This document shows, in pieces, positions 43,322-53,488 of a stretch of 64,000 nucleotides of DNA (positions within the stretch are counted from its first letter, which is position 1; every line of letters starts with the position of its first letter). Position numbers and translations under genes: made by a program. This stretch comes from Pseudomonas sp. VD-NE ins (GTDB taxonomy: Bacteria; Pseudomonadota; Gammaproteobacteria; Pseudomonadales; Pseudomonadaceae). The notes under the pieces are model-generated. The model was not told the DNA's origin. It did no database searches and was given only the letters and a program-made list of their open reading frames with translations. The stretch lies in contig NZ_CP134772.1 of NCBI RefSeq assembly GCF_031882575.1, positions 4,483,001 through 4,547,000 on the forward strand, read 5' to 3'.

Positions 43322-44623
43322 ATGTCCACCACCACGGGCAAAGGCAAAGCGATCTTTCGCGTTGTCAGCGGCAACTTCCTCGAAATGTTCGACTTCATGG
43401 TCTATGGCTTTTACGCCACGGCCATCGCCAAAACCTTCTTCCCGACTGACAGCGCTTTCGCCTCGCTGATGCTTTCGCTGGCGACCTTCGGCGCGGGTTT
43501 CCTGATGCGCCCGCTGGGGGCGATTTTCCTTGGCGCTTATATTGACCGTCATGGCCGTCGCCAAGGGCTGATCATCACGCTAGCGCTGATGGCTGCTGGT
43601 ACGGTGCTGATTGCCTGCGTGCCGGGCTACGCGACCCTCGGCGTCGCCGCACCGCTGATCGTGCTGTTCGGTCGCTTGCTGCAAGGCTTTTCGGCCGGCG
43701 TGGAACTGGGCGGTGTGTCTGTCTATCTGGCAGAGATCGCCACACCGGGCCGCAAGGGTTTCTTCGTCAGTTGGCAGTCCGCCAGCCAGCAAGCAGCCGT
43801 AGTCTTTGCCGGATTGCTCGGCGTCGGCCTCAACCATTGGCTGAGCCCGGAACAAATGGGCGATTGGGGCTGGCGCGTACCATTCCTGATCGGCTGCATG
43901 ATTGTGCCGGTGATCTTCGTCATTCGTCGCTCGCTGGAGGAAACCCCAGAGTTCCAGGCCAGAAAACACCGCCCTACTCTGCGGGAAATCGTCCGCTCGA
44001 TCGGTCAGAACTTTGGCATCGTCATCGCTGGCATGGCGCTGGTGGTGATGACCACGGTTTCTTTTTACCTGATCACTGCCTACACCCCGACCTTCGGCAA
44101 GGCTGAGCTGCACTTGTCGGACTTTGATGCGTTGCTGGTGACGGTGTGCATCGGCCTGTCGAACTTCTTCTGGTTGCCGGTGATGGGTTCAGTGTCTGAC
44201 AAGATCGGACGTAAACCCCTACTGCTGGCAGCGACGATTCTGGCAATTCTGACGGCCTACCCTGCCCTGTCGTGGCTGGTGGCGAACCCGAGCTTCAGCC
44301 ATTTGCTGATCGTCGAGTTGTGGTTGTCGTTCCTGTACGGCTCGTACAACGGCGCGATGGTGGTGGCGCTGACCGAGATCATGCCGGTGGAAGTGCGTAC
44401 GACCGGGTTCTCGCTGGCTTACAGCCTGGCAACGGCGACGTTCGGCGGTTTTACCCCGGCGGCGTGTACTTATCTGATTCATGTGCTGGATAACAAGGCT
44501 GCGCCGGGGATCTGGCTGAGTGGTGCGGCGGTGTTGGGGCTGATTGCGACGCTGGTGTTGTTCCGGGGCAATAAGCATGAACTGCGCACCGCGCAAGCGG
44601 CCATACCCGGCGGCGCCCGATAA
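43322..44623 (+). CDS. MFS proton symporter of the citrate/tricarballylate type
   Basis: A 433-residue transporter with 12 hydrophobic segments. The start [20 protein letters not shown] and the loop [13 protein letters not shown] are typical of the metabolite:proton symporter family (CitA, TcuC). A second [11 protein letters not shown] marks the halfway repeat. Substrate likely a tricarboxylate. It stands alone, divergent from apbE. Confidence 0.85.
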   Translation: MSTTTGKGKAIFRVVSGNFLEMFDFMVYGFYATAIAKTFFPTDSAFASLMLSLATFGAGFLMRPLGAIFLGAYIDRHGRRQGLIITLALMAAGTVLIACVPGYATLGVAAPLIVLFGRLLQGFSAGVELGGVSVYLAEIATPGRKGFFVSWQSASQQAAVVFAGLLGVGLNHWLSPEQMGDWGWRVPFLIGCMIVPVIFVIRRSLEETPEFQARKHRPTLREIVRSIGQNFGIVIAGMALVVMTTVSFYLITAYTPTFGKAELHLSDFDALLVTVCIGLSNFFWLPVMGSVSDKIGRKPLLLAATILAILTAYPALSWLVANPSFSHLLIVELWLSFLYGSYNGAMVVALTEIMPVEVRTTGFSLAYSLATATFGGFTPAACTYLIHVLDNKAAPGIWLSGAAVLGLIATLVLFRGNKHELRTAQAAIPGGAR

Positions 44624-44628
44624 ATCGC

Positions 44629-44707
44629 TTTCGCGAGCAGGCTCGCTCCCACACTGGATCTGTGTCGCTCAGACAATCCCCTGTGGGAGCGAGCCTGCTC
44701 GCGAAGA
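44629..44707. repeat. REP doublet after the MFS gene
   Basis: TTTCGCGAGCAGGCTCGCTC and the inverted GTGGGAGCGAGCCTGCTCGC bracket about 35 bases. Confidence 0.9.
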
Positions 44708-44746
44708 GGCCAGCACTGACAACACAGCTCTAAACGGCACACAAAC

Positions 44747-44778
44747 AAAAACGCCCCGACCTAAGTCGGGGCGTTTTC
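44747..44778. terminator. Bidirectional terminator between the MFS and GAPDH genes
   Basis: ACGCCCCGAC, loop CTAA, GTCGGGGCGT with A and T runs at its sides. Confidence 0.93.
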
Positions 44779-44793
44779 ATTTGCAACGAGTGC

Positions 44794-46242
44794 TTAGCGC
44801 GGGAACGCTGGCGGGTTTACACCGGCCATATCTTCCATCACGCGGATAACCTGGCAGCTGTAACCGAACTCGTTGTCGTACCAGACGTACAGAACAACGC
44901 GGTTGTCCTGCACGATGGTCGCTTCAGCGTCGACCACACCGGCGTGGCGCGAGCCAACGAAGTCGGTCGAAACCACTTCCTGCGAGTTGACGAAGTCGAT
45001 TTGCTTGTGCAGATCGGAGTGCAGCGCCATGTAGCGCAGGTACTCGTTCATCTCTTCACGGGTGGCGGCTTTCTCGAGGTTGAGGTTGAGAATGGCCATC
45101 GACACGTTCGGCGTCGGAACACGGATCGCGTTACCGGTCAGCTTGCCAGCCAGCTCAGGCAGGGCCTTGGCAGCAGCGGTGGCAGCACCGGTCTCAGTGA
45201 TCACCATGTTCAGTGCGGCGCTACGACCACGGCGATCGCCTTTGTGGAAGTTGTCGATCAGGTTCTGGTCGTTGGTGTACGAGTGAACGGTTTCGACGTG
45301 ACCGTTGATGATGCCGAACTTGTCATTCACAGCCTTCAGCACCGGCACGATGGCGTTGGTGGTGCAGGAAGCGGCGGACACGATCTTGTCGTCAGCGGTG
45401 ATTTCACCGTGGTTGATACCGTGAACGATGTTCTTCAGCTTGCCTTTGCCAGGTGCGGTCAGAACAACGCGGTCGATACCCGGGCACTGCAAGTGCTGGC
45501 CCAGACCATCGGCGTCACGCCAAACACCGGTGTTGTCCACCAGCAGCGCGTCTTTGATGCCGTACTGGGTGTAATCCACCTCGGTAGGGTTCTTCGCGTA
45601 GATCACCTGGATCAGGTTACCGTTGGCGGTGATGGTGTTGTTTTCTTCGTCGATGGTAATGGTGCCGTTGAACGAACCGTGTACCGAATCACGACGCAGC
45701 AGGCTGGCGCGTTTGGTCAGGTCGTTTTCGGCGCCTTTGCGCACGACGATGGCACGCAGACGCAGGCCGTCGCCACCACCGGTTTTTTCGATCAGGATGC
45801 GCGCCAGCAGACGGCCGATACGACCGAAGCCGTACAGCACAACGTCGGTGCCTTTACGTGCGGAAGCGTTTTGCTGGCCAACCACGTCAGCCATCTCTTC
45901 ACGAACGAACTGCTCGGCGCTGCGGCCATTGCCTTCGTTACGGAATTTGAACGCCAACTTGCCCAGATCTACCGAAGCCGCGCCGAGCTTGAGCTCGCTC
46001 ATGGCTTTGAGCAGTGGGAATGTTTCGTGGACGGAGAGTTCGCTGTCGTCGGAAGAACGGTGGCGCGCAAAGCGGTGAGCTTTGAGAATCGCGATGACAG
46101 ACTGGTTGATCAGGCTGCGGCCATAGATCGAGCTCACCACGTTGTTATTGCGGTAGAGCTGACCGATAAGCGGAATCATCGCTTCTGCGAGTGCTTCACG
46201 GTCGATCCATTCACCAAGACACTGGTCGGGCTTCTGAGTCAC
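44794..46242 (-). CDS. Glyceraldehyde-3-phosphate dehydrogenase, long-N-terminus type
   Basis: A 482-residue enzyme, about 140 residues longer than ordinary GAPDH because of an N-terminal helical extension (EWIDREALAEAMIPLIGQLY...). The Rossmann motif VLYGFGRIGRLLARIL follows, then the catalytic Cys in SAASCTTNAIVPVL, and WYDNEFGYS near the end. By position it matches PA3001 next to mfd. The start is taken as GTG at 46242, with GGAAGG six bases upstream; an ATG at 46257 adds five residues and removes that site. Role: glycolytic or gluconeogenic, cofactor not readable. Confidence 0.9.
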   Translation of the reverse strand: MTQKPDQCLGEWIDREALAEAMIPLIGQLYRNNNVVSSIYGRSLINQSVIAILKAHRFARHRSSDDSELSVHETFPLLKAMSELKLGAASVDLGKLAFKFRNEGNGRSAEQFVREEMADVVGQQNASARKGTDVVLYGFGRIGRLLARILIEKTGGGDGLRLRAIVVRKGAENDLTKRASLLRRDSVHGSFNGTITIDEENNTITANGNLIQVIYAKNPTEVDYTQYGIKDALLVDNTGVWRDADGLGQHLQCPGIDRVVLTAPGKGKLKNIVHGINHGEITADDKIVSAASCTTNAIVPVLKAVNDKFGIINGHVETVHSYTNDQNLIDNFHKGDRRGRSAALNMVITETGAATAAAKALPELAGKLTGNAIRVPTPNVSMAILNLNLEKAATREEMNEYLRYMALHSDLHKQIDFVNSQEVVSTDFVGSRHAGVVDAEATIVQDNRVVLYVWYDNEFGYSCQVIRVMEDMAGVNPPAFPR

Positions 46243-46611
46243 GGTAACCTTCCACATGTAGGGGCAGAAAAAAGGGGCTACATTATGCCGCCGACAACCT
46301 CCTGTAGCAATGCGCGCTTGTCGCGAAATCGGTAACAAAATTCCGTTCAAAAAAATTACGCCCCTCTAAAGCCCAGTAAAACCGGGGCTTTCAGCCCAGT
46401 CAATTTTTCGACGACTGTTAGACGATGTCTGTAACCCTCCGTAACACCACCCGCTTTCGGCACTACATAACCGCTAAAAAACGGCTGGTTTTTATGGTTA
46501 CCACTACATTTCGTCCAAACAACGAAGATAGACGTAGTCTGCAACTGACAGGCGGCACCGGACGCCGCTACAATTACCGACTTTGTCGCAAAGCCTGGAG
46601 CTCAACCTTCC
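46243..46611. other. Divergent interval between GAPDH and mfd
   Basis: No gene seen in 369 bases. A weak hairpin AAAGCCC...GGGCTTT stands at 46368-46391 and AT-rich sequence at about 46480-46530. No operator is convincing. Confidence 0.4.
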
Positions 46612-49600
46612 GTGCCCGTTCTGCGTCTACCGCTACTCCCTGCCGAGGCAGGTAAACAGCATTGGGGCAATCTGCCCGGTGCTGCCCTCAGCCTGGCGAT
46701 TGCCGAGGCTGCCAGCGCTGCCAAGCGCTTCACCCTGCTACTGACCGCCGACAGCCAGAGCGCTGAACGACTGGAACAGGAGCTGAGTTTCTTCGCCCCG
46801 GATTTGCCCGTACTGCATTTTCCCGACTGGGAAACCCTGCCCTACGACCTGTTCTCGCCGCACCAGGACATCATTTCCCAGCGCATCGCCAGCTTATACA
46901 GGCTGCCGGAGCTGGCGCACGGCGTGCTGGTGGTGCCGATTACCACGGCGCTGCACCGCCTGGCGCCGACCAAGTTCCTGCTCGGCAGCAGTCTGGTGCT
47001 GGATGTCGGCCAGAAACTCGACGTTGAACAGATGCGCTCGCGGCTCGAAGCCAGCGGCTATCGCTACGTCGATACGGTCTACGAGCACGGCGAGTTCACC
47101 GTACGCGGTGCGCTGATCGACCTGTTCCCGATGGGCAGCAAACTGCCCTATCGCATTGATCTGTTCGACGACGAAATCGAAACCCTGCGCACCTTCGATC
47201 CGGAAAACCAGCGCTCCATCGACAAGGTCGATTCAGTCAAGCTGCTGCCGGCTCGTGAGTTCCCGCTGCAGAAAGACGCGGTCACCCGTTTCAAGGCACG
47301 CTTTCGCGAGCGTTTCGACGTCGACTTCCGTCGCTGCCCGATCTTTCAGGATCTGAGCAGCGGCATCACACCGGCAGGCATCGAGTACTACCTGCCGCTG
47401 TTCTTCGACGAAACCTCGACCCTGTTCGATTACCTGCCGCAAGACACCCAAGTTTTCTCGCTGCCCGGCATCGAGCAAGCGGCGGAAAACTTCTGGAACG
47501 ATGTGCGCAATCGCTATGAAGAGCGCCGCGTCGACCCATCGCGTCCTTTATTGCCACCCGCCGAATTGTTCCTGCCGGTGGAAGACTGCTTCGCCCGCTT
47601 AAAGAGCTGGCCACGCGTGGTCGCCAGCCAGCAAGACGTAGAAACCGGCGTCGGCCGCGAGCGCTTCCCCGCGCAAGCCCTGCCGAATCTGGCGATTGAA
47701 GCCAAAGCCACGCAACCGCTGGCAGCGCTGTCGGCATTTCTCGACGAGTTCCCCGGACGCGTGCTGTTCACCGCCGAATCCGCCGGCCGTCGCGAAGTGC
47801 TGCTGGAGTTGCTCGAACGCCTGAAGCTGCGACCGAAAACCGTCGACAGCTGGCCGGACTTCGTCGCGAGCAAGGATCGCCTGGCGATCACCATCGCTCC
47901 GCTCGACGAAGGCCTGATGCTCGACGACCCGGCGCTGACCCTGGTCGCGGAAAGTCCGCTGTTCGGCCAACGCGTGATGCAACGTCGTCGTCGCGAGAAA
48001 CGCAGCGACGTCAGCAATGACGCGGTGATCAAGAACCTCACCGAGCTGCGCGAAGGCGCGCCGGTGGTGCACATCGACCACGGTGTCGGCCGCTATCTGG
48101 GCCTGACGATTCTGGAAATCGACAATCAGGCTGCCGAATTCCTCACCCTCGAATACGCCGAGAACGCCAAGCTTTACGTGCCGGTGGCCAACCTGCATTT
48201 GATTGCTCGCTATACCGGCAGCGACGATGCGCTGGCCCCGCTGCACCGCCTCGGCTCCGAGGTTTGGCAGAAAGCCAAACGCAAAGCCGCCGAACAGGTG
48301 CGCGATGTCGCCGCTGAATTGCTCGACATCTATGCCCGCCGCGCCGCTCGCGAAGGCTACGCATTTGCCGACCCTAAAGCCGATTACGCAACGTTCAGCG
48401 CCGGATTCCCGTTCGAAGAAACCCCGGATCAGCAGTCGACCATCGAAGCCGTGCGCGAAGACATGCTCGCGCCGAAACCGATGGATCGACTGGTCTGCGG
48501 TGACGTCGGTTTCGGCAAGACCGAAGTGGCCATGCGCGCCGCCTTCATCGCCGTGCACGGTGGCCGTCAGGTGGCGATTCTGGTGCCGACCACCCTGCTC
48601 GCCCAACAGCACTACAACAGCTTCCGCGACCGCTTCGCCGACTGGCCGGTGACCGTGGAAGTGATGAGTCGCTTCAAATCGGCCAAGGAAGTCAACGCGG
48701 CGATCGCCGATCTGGCAGAAGGCAAGATCGACATCGTCATCGGCACGCACAAACTGCTGTCCGACGACGTGAAAATCAAAAACCTCGGGCTGGTAATCAT
48801 CGACGAAGAACACCGCTTCGGTGTGCGTCAAAAGGAACAGCTCAAGGCCCTGCGCAGTGAAGTCGACATTCTGACCCTGACCGCCACGCCAATTCCGCGC
48901 ACGCTGAACATGGCGGTGTCGGGCATGCGCGACCTGTCGATCATCGCCACGCCGCCGGCGCGACGCCTGTCGGTGCGCACCTTCGTCATGGAGCAGAACA
49001 AGAGCACGGTCAAAGAGGCCCTGCTCCGCGAACTGCTGCGTGGCGGTCAGGTGTACTACCTGCACAACGATGTGAAAACCATCGAGAAGTGCGCCGCCGA
49101 TCTCGCCGAACTGGTGCCGGAAGCGCGTATCGGTATCGGCCACGGACAGATGCGCGAGCGCGAACTCGAACAGGTGATGAGCGACTTTTATCACAAGCGT
49201 TTCAACGTGCTGATCGCCTCGACCATCATCGAAACCGGTATCGACGTGCCGAGCGCCAACACCATCATCATCGAGCGCGCCGACAAATTCGGTCTGGCGC
49301 AACTGCACCAGTTGCGCGGTCGCGTTGGCCGTAGTCACCACCAGGCTTACGCGTACCTGCTGACGCCACCGCGCCAGCAAATCACCTCGGATGCGGAAAA
49401 GCGTCTGGAGGCAATTGCCAATACTCAGGATCTCGGAGCCGGTTTCGTCCTGGCCACCAACGACCTGGAAATCCGTGGCGCTGGCGAACTGCTTGGCGAT
49501 GGTCAAAGCGGACAGATTCAGGCCGTGGGCTTCACGTTGTATATGGAGATGCTGGAACGCGCGGTGAAGTCGATCCGCAAGGGCGAGCAACCGAACCTCG

Positions 49601-50061
49601 ATCAGCCGCTCGGCGGTGGTCCGGAAGTCAATCTGCGGGTGCCGGCGCTGATTCCGGAAGACTATCTGCCGGACGTTCACGCCCGCCTGATCCTGTACAA
49701 GCGCATTGCTTCGGCCACCGACGAGGAAGGCTTGAAGGATCTGCAGGTCGAGATGATCGACCGCTTTGGCTTGCTGCCGGAACCGACCAAGAATCTGGTA
49801 CGCATTACGGCGTTGAAGTTGCAGGCCGAGCAACTGGGCATCAAGAAAGTCGATGGCGGCCCGCAAGGTGGGCGCATCGAGTTCGAAGCGCAAACGCCGG
49901 TCGACCCGATGACCCTGATCAAGCTGATCCAGAGCCAGCCCAAACGCTACAAATTCGAAGGCGCGACGATGTTCAAGTTCCAGGTACCGATGGAACGTCC
50001 GGAAGAGCGCTTTAATACTGTAGAGGCGCTGTTTGAGCGCCTCCTCCCGAAAACTGTTTGA
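46612..50061 (+). CDS. mfd: Transcription-repair coupling factor Mfd
   Basis: A DNA translocase that removes stalled RNA polymerase and recruits UvrA. The 1149-residue protein has UvrB-like N-terminal modules, the RNA polymerase interaction (CarD-like) domain at about 480-560 (HIDHGVGRYLGL), Walker A GDVGFGKTE at about 629, DEEH in IIDEEHRFG near 730, helicase motif VI QLRGRVGRS, and the C-terminal TRCF domain. The start is GTG; GGAG stands 11 bases before it. Confidence 0.96.
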   Translation: MPVLRLPLLPAEAGKQHWGNLPGAALSLAIAEAASAAKRFTLLLTADSQSAERLEQELSFFAPDLPVLHFPDWETLPYDLFSPHQDIISQRIASLYRLPELAHGVLVVPITTALHRLAPTKFLLGSSLVLDVGQKLDVEQMRSRLEASGYRYVDTVYEHGEFTVRGALIDLFPMGSKLPYRIDLFDDEIETLRTFDPENQRSIDKVDSVKLLPAREFPLQKDAVTRFKARFRERFDVDFRRCPIFQDLSSGITPAGIEYYLPLFFDETSTLFDYLPQDTQVFSLPGIEQAAENFWNDVRNRYEERRVDPSRPLLPPAELFLPVEDCFARLKSWPRVVASQQDVETGVGRERFPAQALPNLAIEAKATQPLAALSAFLDEFPGRVLFTAESAGRREVLLELLERLKLRPKTVDSWPDFVASKDRLAITIAPLDEGLMLDDPALTLVAESPLFGQRVMQRRRREKRSDVSNDAVIKNLTELREGAPVVHIDHGVGRYLGLTILEIDNQAAEFLTLEYAENAKLYVPVANLHLIARYTGSDDALAPLHRLGSEVWQKAKRKAAEQVRDVAAELLDIYARRAAREGYAFADPKADYATFSAGFPFEETPDQQSTIEAVREDMLAPKPMDRLVCGDVGFGKTEVAMRAAFIAVHGGRQVAILVPTTLLAQQHYNSFRDRFADWPVTVEVMSRFKSAKEVNAAIADLAEGKIDIVIGTHKLLSDDVKIKNLGLVIIDEEHRFGVRQKEQLKALRSEVDILTLTATPIPRTLNMAVSGMRDLSIIATPPARRLSVRTFVMEQNKSTVKEALLRELLRGGQVYYLHNDVKTIEKCAADLAELVPEARIGIGHGQMRERELEQVMSDFYHKRFNVLIASTIIETGIDVPSANTIIIERADKFGLAQLHQLRGRVGRSHHQAYAYLLTPPRQQITSDAEKRLEAIANTQDLGAGFVLATNDLEIRGAGELLGDGQSGQIQAVGFTLYMEMLERAVKSIRKGEQPNLDQPLGGGPEVNLRVPALIPEDYLPDVHARLILYKRIASATDEEGLKDLQVEMIDRFGLLPEPTKNLVRITALKLQAEQLGIKKVDGGPQGGRIEFEAQTPVDPMTLIKLIQSQPKRYKFEGATMFKFQVPMERPEERFNTVEALFERLLPKTV

Positions 50062-50071
50062 AGGACGCCGC

Positions 50072-50638
50072 ATGCGCCTGTTTCGCTCACTGACTTTGCT
50101 ACTCACCTTCGTAGCACCGATGGCGTTTGCCGACGACACCTATCAGGTCGAAATGATTCTGGTCCGGCAGAACGCCGTGCCGGCGATTGTCAGCCGCGCC
50201 GCACCAGAAGACTGGGCCGCTGGCGCCCAGCGTTTGGGCGACGACAGCCAGCGCACGCCTGCGTTGAATGACGTTGTCACAAAACTCACCGCCAGCGGCG
50301 ACTACAGCGTACTGATGCACAAGGCTTGGCAGCAAACCCTAGGCGAAGCACCGGCAAAAGTTGCGGTCAGCGATGGTCAGGAGCAGTTCGGCCAGTTCCC
50401 GATCGAAGGCACACTGGAAATGAAACTGGGGCGCTTCACCGATGTGAACGCCGACTTCTGGGTCAATCAGATCGACGCCAATGGCCTGGTCACCGCCAGC
50501 GAGCGCCTGAAACAGGACAGCCACACCAAGAACGGCCAACTCAACTATCTCGACAACGGCCACCTGGCGCTGCTGATCAAGATCACTTCCCTGACCGCGC
50601 CTGCGCCACGGGAAGCGCCTGAAGCGATTCCGGACTGA
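50072..50638 (+). CDS. CsiV/LpoV-family exported protein
   Basis: A 188-residue protein with a signal peptide (MRLFRSLTLLLTFVAPMAFA). The family pattern is YQVEMILVRQ near the mature N-terminus and a C-terminal beta-rich part (MKLGRFTDVNADFWV, YLDNGHLALLIKI). In Vibrio the CsiV/LpoV protein activates the peptidoglycan synthase PBP1a; the function in Pseudomonas is unproven. It follows mfd closely with GAAGGACG before the start, so it is probably co-transcribed. Confidence 0.75.
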   Translation: MRLFRSLTLLLTFVAPMAFADDTYQVEMILVRQNAVPAIVSRAAPEDWAAGAQRLGDDSQRTPALNDVVTKLTASGDYSVLMHKAWQQTLGEAPAKVAVSDGQEQFGQFPIEGTLEMKLGRFTDVNADFWVNQIDANGLVTASERLKQDSHTKNGQLNYLDNGHLALLIKITSLTAPAPREAPEAIPD

Positions 50639-50649
50639 TCGAAGTCCTT

Positions 50650-53340
50650 ATGAACCCGCCGCTGAGTAAACCGTTGGCGCCCTCCTGGGTCAGCCGATTC
50701 AAGGAACAGAGCCTGGAACGTGGCCGACGCTACGCCGTGGAAAATCGAGTACGCATCGCCCAGGTCGGCGATGCAACGATCACTGCCAGTTGTGAAGGCT
50801 CTGGCGGTAACGTTTACCGTCAGACGATTCATCTGCGCGAGTCAGCCAAGGGCACCTTGCTGCTGGTGGATGCCGGCTGCACTTGTCCGGTTCGCACCAA
50901 CTGCAAACACTGCGCAGCGGTGCTGCTGAAAGTGCAGGAAACCCTCGATTACCCCGCCGCTGCCAAAGACGCCGAACTCTTGGAAAAGCTGCAAGCCGTG
51001 CTGGAAAACCGCAGCCCGAAAGCGCCACCACAAGTGCTGGTCGATAACGTGCAGCCGTTGCCACGTCTGTGGCTGGCCAGCGTCGAGTTCAGCGCCTTCG
51101 AACCGCGCAACGGCAAGATGCAGCGCTACATTCAGCATCGCGCGGCGCTGTCGTTCAGTTATCTGGACGAGTACGTCAGCGGGCAGAAGAACAGCGACAT
51201 CCTGATCCGCCAGGAAACCCAGACCCTGCGGATAAAACGTCACCCGGAAGTCGAACAGTCCTACCGTGAACAGTTAAGAATCCTCGGCTTTCGCATCGCC
51301 ACCCGCCAGAGCAAAGCCCTGCCGGAAAGCGCCGGCGAGCTGTACGAGATGGTCAATGACAGCGCCTGGCTGACCTTCACCCTTAACGATCTGCCAAAAC
51401 TGCGCAGCCAAGGTTGGGAGCTGCAGATCGATGAGGAATTCGGCTTCGATCTGACCGCCGTGGATGACTGGTACGCCACCGTCGAGCAGGTGCCGGATCG
51501 CGACTGGTTTGATTTGGAACTGGGGATCATCGTCAACGGTGAGCGCCTGAGCCTGCTGCCGATTCTGCTCAACCTGATGCGCTCGCACGCGGAAATCCTC
51601 AATCCGGAACGTCTAGCGCGCCGTCGCGATGACGAACTGATTCTGGTCAATGTTCCGCAACGCAACATTGAGCACGGGCCACTGCAGGTGGCTTTGCCGC
51701 TGGGCCGGTTGAAACCAGTGCTGATGACGCTCGGCGAGTTTTATTTGCAGGAGCCGGGCGAAACCACTCTGCGCCTGAGCAAGGCGGATGCCACACGGCT
51801 CAATTCGCTGGAAGGCCTGCCGCTGCTGTGGGAGGGCGGCGAGCAGATCCGCACGTTCGCTCAACGCCTGCGCGACATTCGTGATTTCAGCGTTGAAGCG
51901 CCGGAAGGACTGAACGCGACGCTGCGCCCGTATCAGCTCGAAGGTTTGAGCTGGATGCAGTCACTGCGGCAACTGGAAGTCGGCGGGATTCTCGCGGATG
52001 ACATGGGGCTGGGTAAAACCCTACAGACCCTGGCGCATATTCTCAGTGAGAAAAACGCCGGGCGTCTGGATCGGCCGTGCATGGTGGTGATGCCGACCAG
52101 TCTGATTCCGAACTGGCTCGATGAGGCGGCGCACTTCACCCCGCAACTGAAAGTGGTTGCGCTGTACGGCGCGACTCGTAAGAAGCATTTCGACAATCTG
52201 GCCGACTTCGACCTGATCCTCACCACCTACGCGCTGCTGCCCAAAGACGTCGAACGTCTCGCCAAGCAGCCACTGCATGTGTTGGTGCTGGATGAAGCGC
52301 AGTACATCAAGAATCCGAACAGCAAAGCCGCTCAAGCCGCGCGCGAGCTTAATGCACGCCAGCGCCTGTGCCTGAGCGGTACGCCGCTGGAAAACCATCT
52401 GGGCGAGCTGTGGTCGCTGTTTCACTTCCTGCTGCCGGGCTGGCTCGGCGACGTGAAAAGCTTCAACGCCGATTACCGTGTACCGATTGAAAAGCGCGGC
52501 AGTGAGGTCAGACTTCAGCACCTTAACGGTAGGATAAAACCGTTCTTGCTGCGCCGGACCAAAGAGCAGGTTGCCACTGAGCTGCCGCCGAAGACCGAGA
52601 TCATCCACTGGGTCGATCTCAATGAAGCGCAGCGCGATGTGTACGAAACCATGCGCCTGGCGATGGACAAGAAAGTCCGCGACGAGATTACCCGTAAAGG
52701 CGTGGCGCGCAGTCAGATCATCATTCTTGAGGCGCTTTTGAAGCTGCGTCAGGTCTGCTGCGATCTACGCCTGGTCAACGACGCCACCCTGCCCGCTCGC
52801 GGCAGCACCTCGGGCAAGCTCGACAGCCTGATGGAAATGCTTGAGGAATTGTTCGAAGAAGGACGGCGGATTCTACTGTTCTCGCAATTCACCTCGATGC
52901 TGTCGTTGATCGAGGAAGAGCTGAAAAAACGCAACGTGTCCTACGCGCTACTGACCGGCCAGACCCGTGATCGGCGCACGCCGGTGAAGGAATTCCAGAG
53001 CGGTAAGCGTCAGATCTTTCTGATCAGTCTGAAGGCTGGTGGCGTCGGTTTGAACCTGACCGAGGCGGACACGGTGATTCACTACGACCCCTGGTGGAAC
53101 CCCGCGACCGAGAATCAGGCGACTGACCGAGCGTATCGAATCGGCCAGGAGAAACCGGTGTTCGTCTACAAGATGATTGCCCGGGGCACGGTGGAAGAGA
53201 AGATTCAGCACCTGCAAAAGGAAAAATCCGATTTGGCGGCAGGCGTGCTGGATGGGCGCAAGGCCGGGGACTGGAAGTTGCAGAGTGATGACATTGAAGC
53301 GTTGTTTGCGCCTTTGCCGGACAAGCTCGACAAGCGTTGA
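50650..53340 (+). CDS. SWIM zinc finger SNF2-family DNA helicase/translocase (first paralogue)
   Basis: An 896-residue protein. The SWIM zinc finger is CTCPVRTNCKHC at about residues 77-88. The SNF2 motor follows at about 420-880: ILADDMGLGKTLQTLAHI (Walker A), VLDEAQYIKN (DEAQ box), SGTPLENHLGELWS, then SLKAGGVGLNLTEADTVIHY and RAYRIGQEKPV. A protein of this type translocates on duplex DNA and may remodel DNA-protein complexes. It starts 11 bases after csiV. It converges with its paralogue at 53489. Confidence 0.88.
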   Translation: MNPPLSKPLAPSWVSRFKEQSLERGRRYAVENRVRIAQVGDATITASCEGSGGNVYRQTIHLRESAKGTLLLVDAGCTCPVRTNCKHCAAVLLKVQETLDYPAAAKDAELLEKLQAVLENRSPKAPPQVLVDNVQPLPRLWLASVEFSAFEPRNGKMQRYIQHRAALSFSYLDEYVSGQKNSDILIRQETQTLRIKRHPEVEQSYREQLRILGFRIATRQSKALPESAGELYEMVNDSAWLTFTLNDLPKLRSQGWELQIDEEFGFDLTAVDDWYATVEQVPDRDWFDLELGIIVNGERLSLLPILLNLMRSHAEILNPERLARRRDDELILVNVPQRNIEHGPLQVALPLGRLKPVLMTLGEFYLQEPGETTLRLSKADATRLNSLEGLPLLWEGGEQIRTFAQRLRDIRDFSVEAPEGLNATLRPYQLEGLSWMQSLRQLEVGGILADDMGLGKTLQTLAHILSEKNAGRLDRPCMVVMPTSLIPNWLDEAAHFTPQLKVVALYGATRKKHFDNLADFDLILTTYALLPKDVERLAKQPLHVLVLDEAQYIKNPNSKAAQAARELNARQRLCLSGTPLENHLGELWSLFHFLLPGWLGDVKSFNADYRVPIEKRGSEVRLQHLNGRIKPFLLRRTKEQVATELPPKTEIIHWVDLNEAQRDVYETMRLAMDKKVRDEITRKGVARSQIIILEALLKLRQVCCDLRLVNDATLPARGSTSGKLDSLMEMLEELFEEGRRILLFSQFTSMLSLIEEELKKRNVSYALLTGQTRDRRTPVKEFQSGKRQIFLISLKAGGVGLNLTEADTVIHYDPWWNPATENQATDRAYRIGQEKPVFVYKMIARGTVEEKIQHLQKEKSDLAAGVLDGRKAGDWKLQSDDIEALFAPLPDKLDKR

Positions 53341-53365
53341 GACCTGCGTCGCCTGTTAGATAGCT

Positions 53366-53455
53366 ATCGCTGGCAAGCCAGCTCCCACAGGACTGTGAGT
53401 TGTACACAAAACTGTGTTTCAACTCGATACCTGTGGGAGCTGGCTTGCCAGCGAT
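53366..53455. repeat. REP doublet between the two SNF2 genes
   Basis: ATCGCTGGCAAGCCAGCTCC and the inverted CTGTGGGAGCTGGCTTGCCA sit between the convergent stop codons. Confidence 0.9.
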
Positions 53456-53488
53456 GGGGCCATCAGATATTGCTCTATTACTTAGGGC

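Noticed and set aside
46368..46391. Hairpin in the GAPDH-mfd interval as a terminator or riboswitch
   Set aside because: Short stem, no T run, and no gene ends here in either direction.
47599..50139. Minus-strand open frame of 846 codons
   Set aside because: It lies opposite mfd, whose motifs are certain; its composition is typical of a shadow frame.
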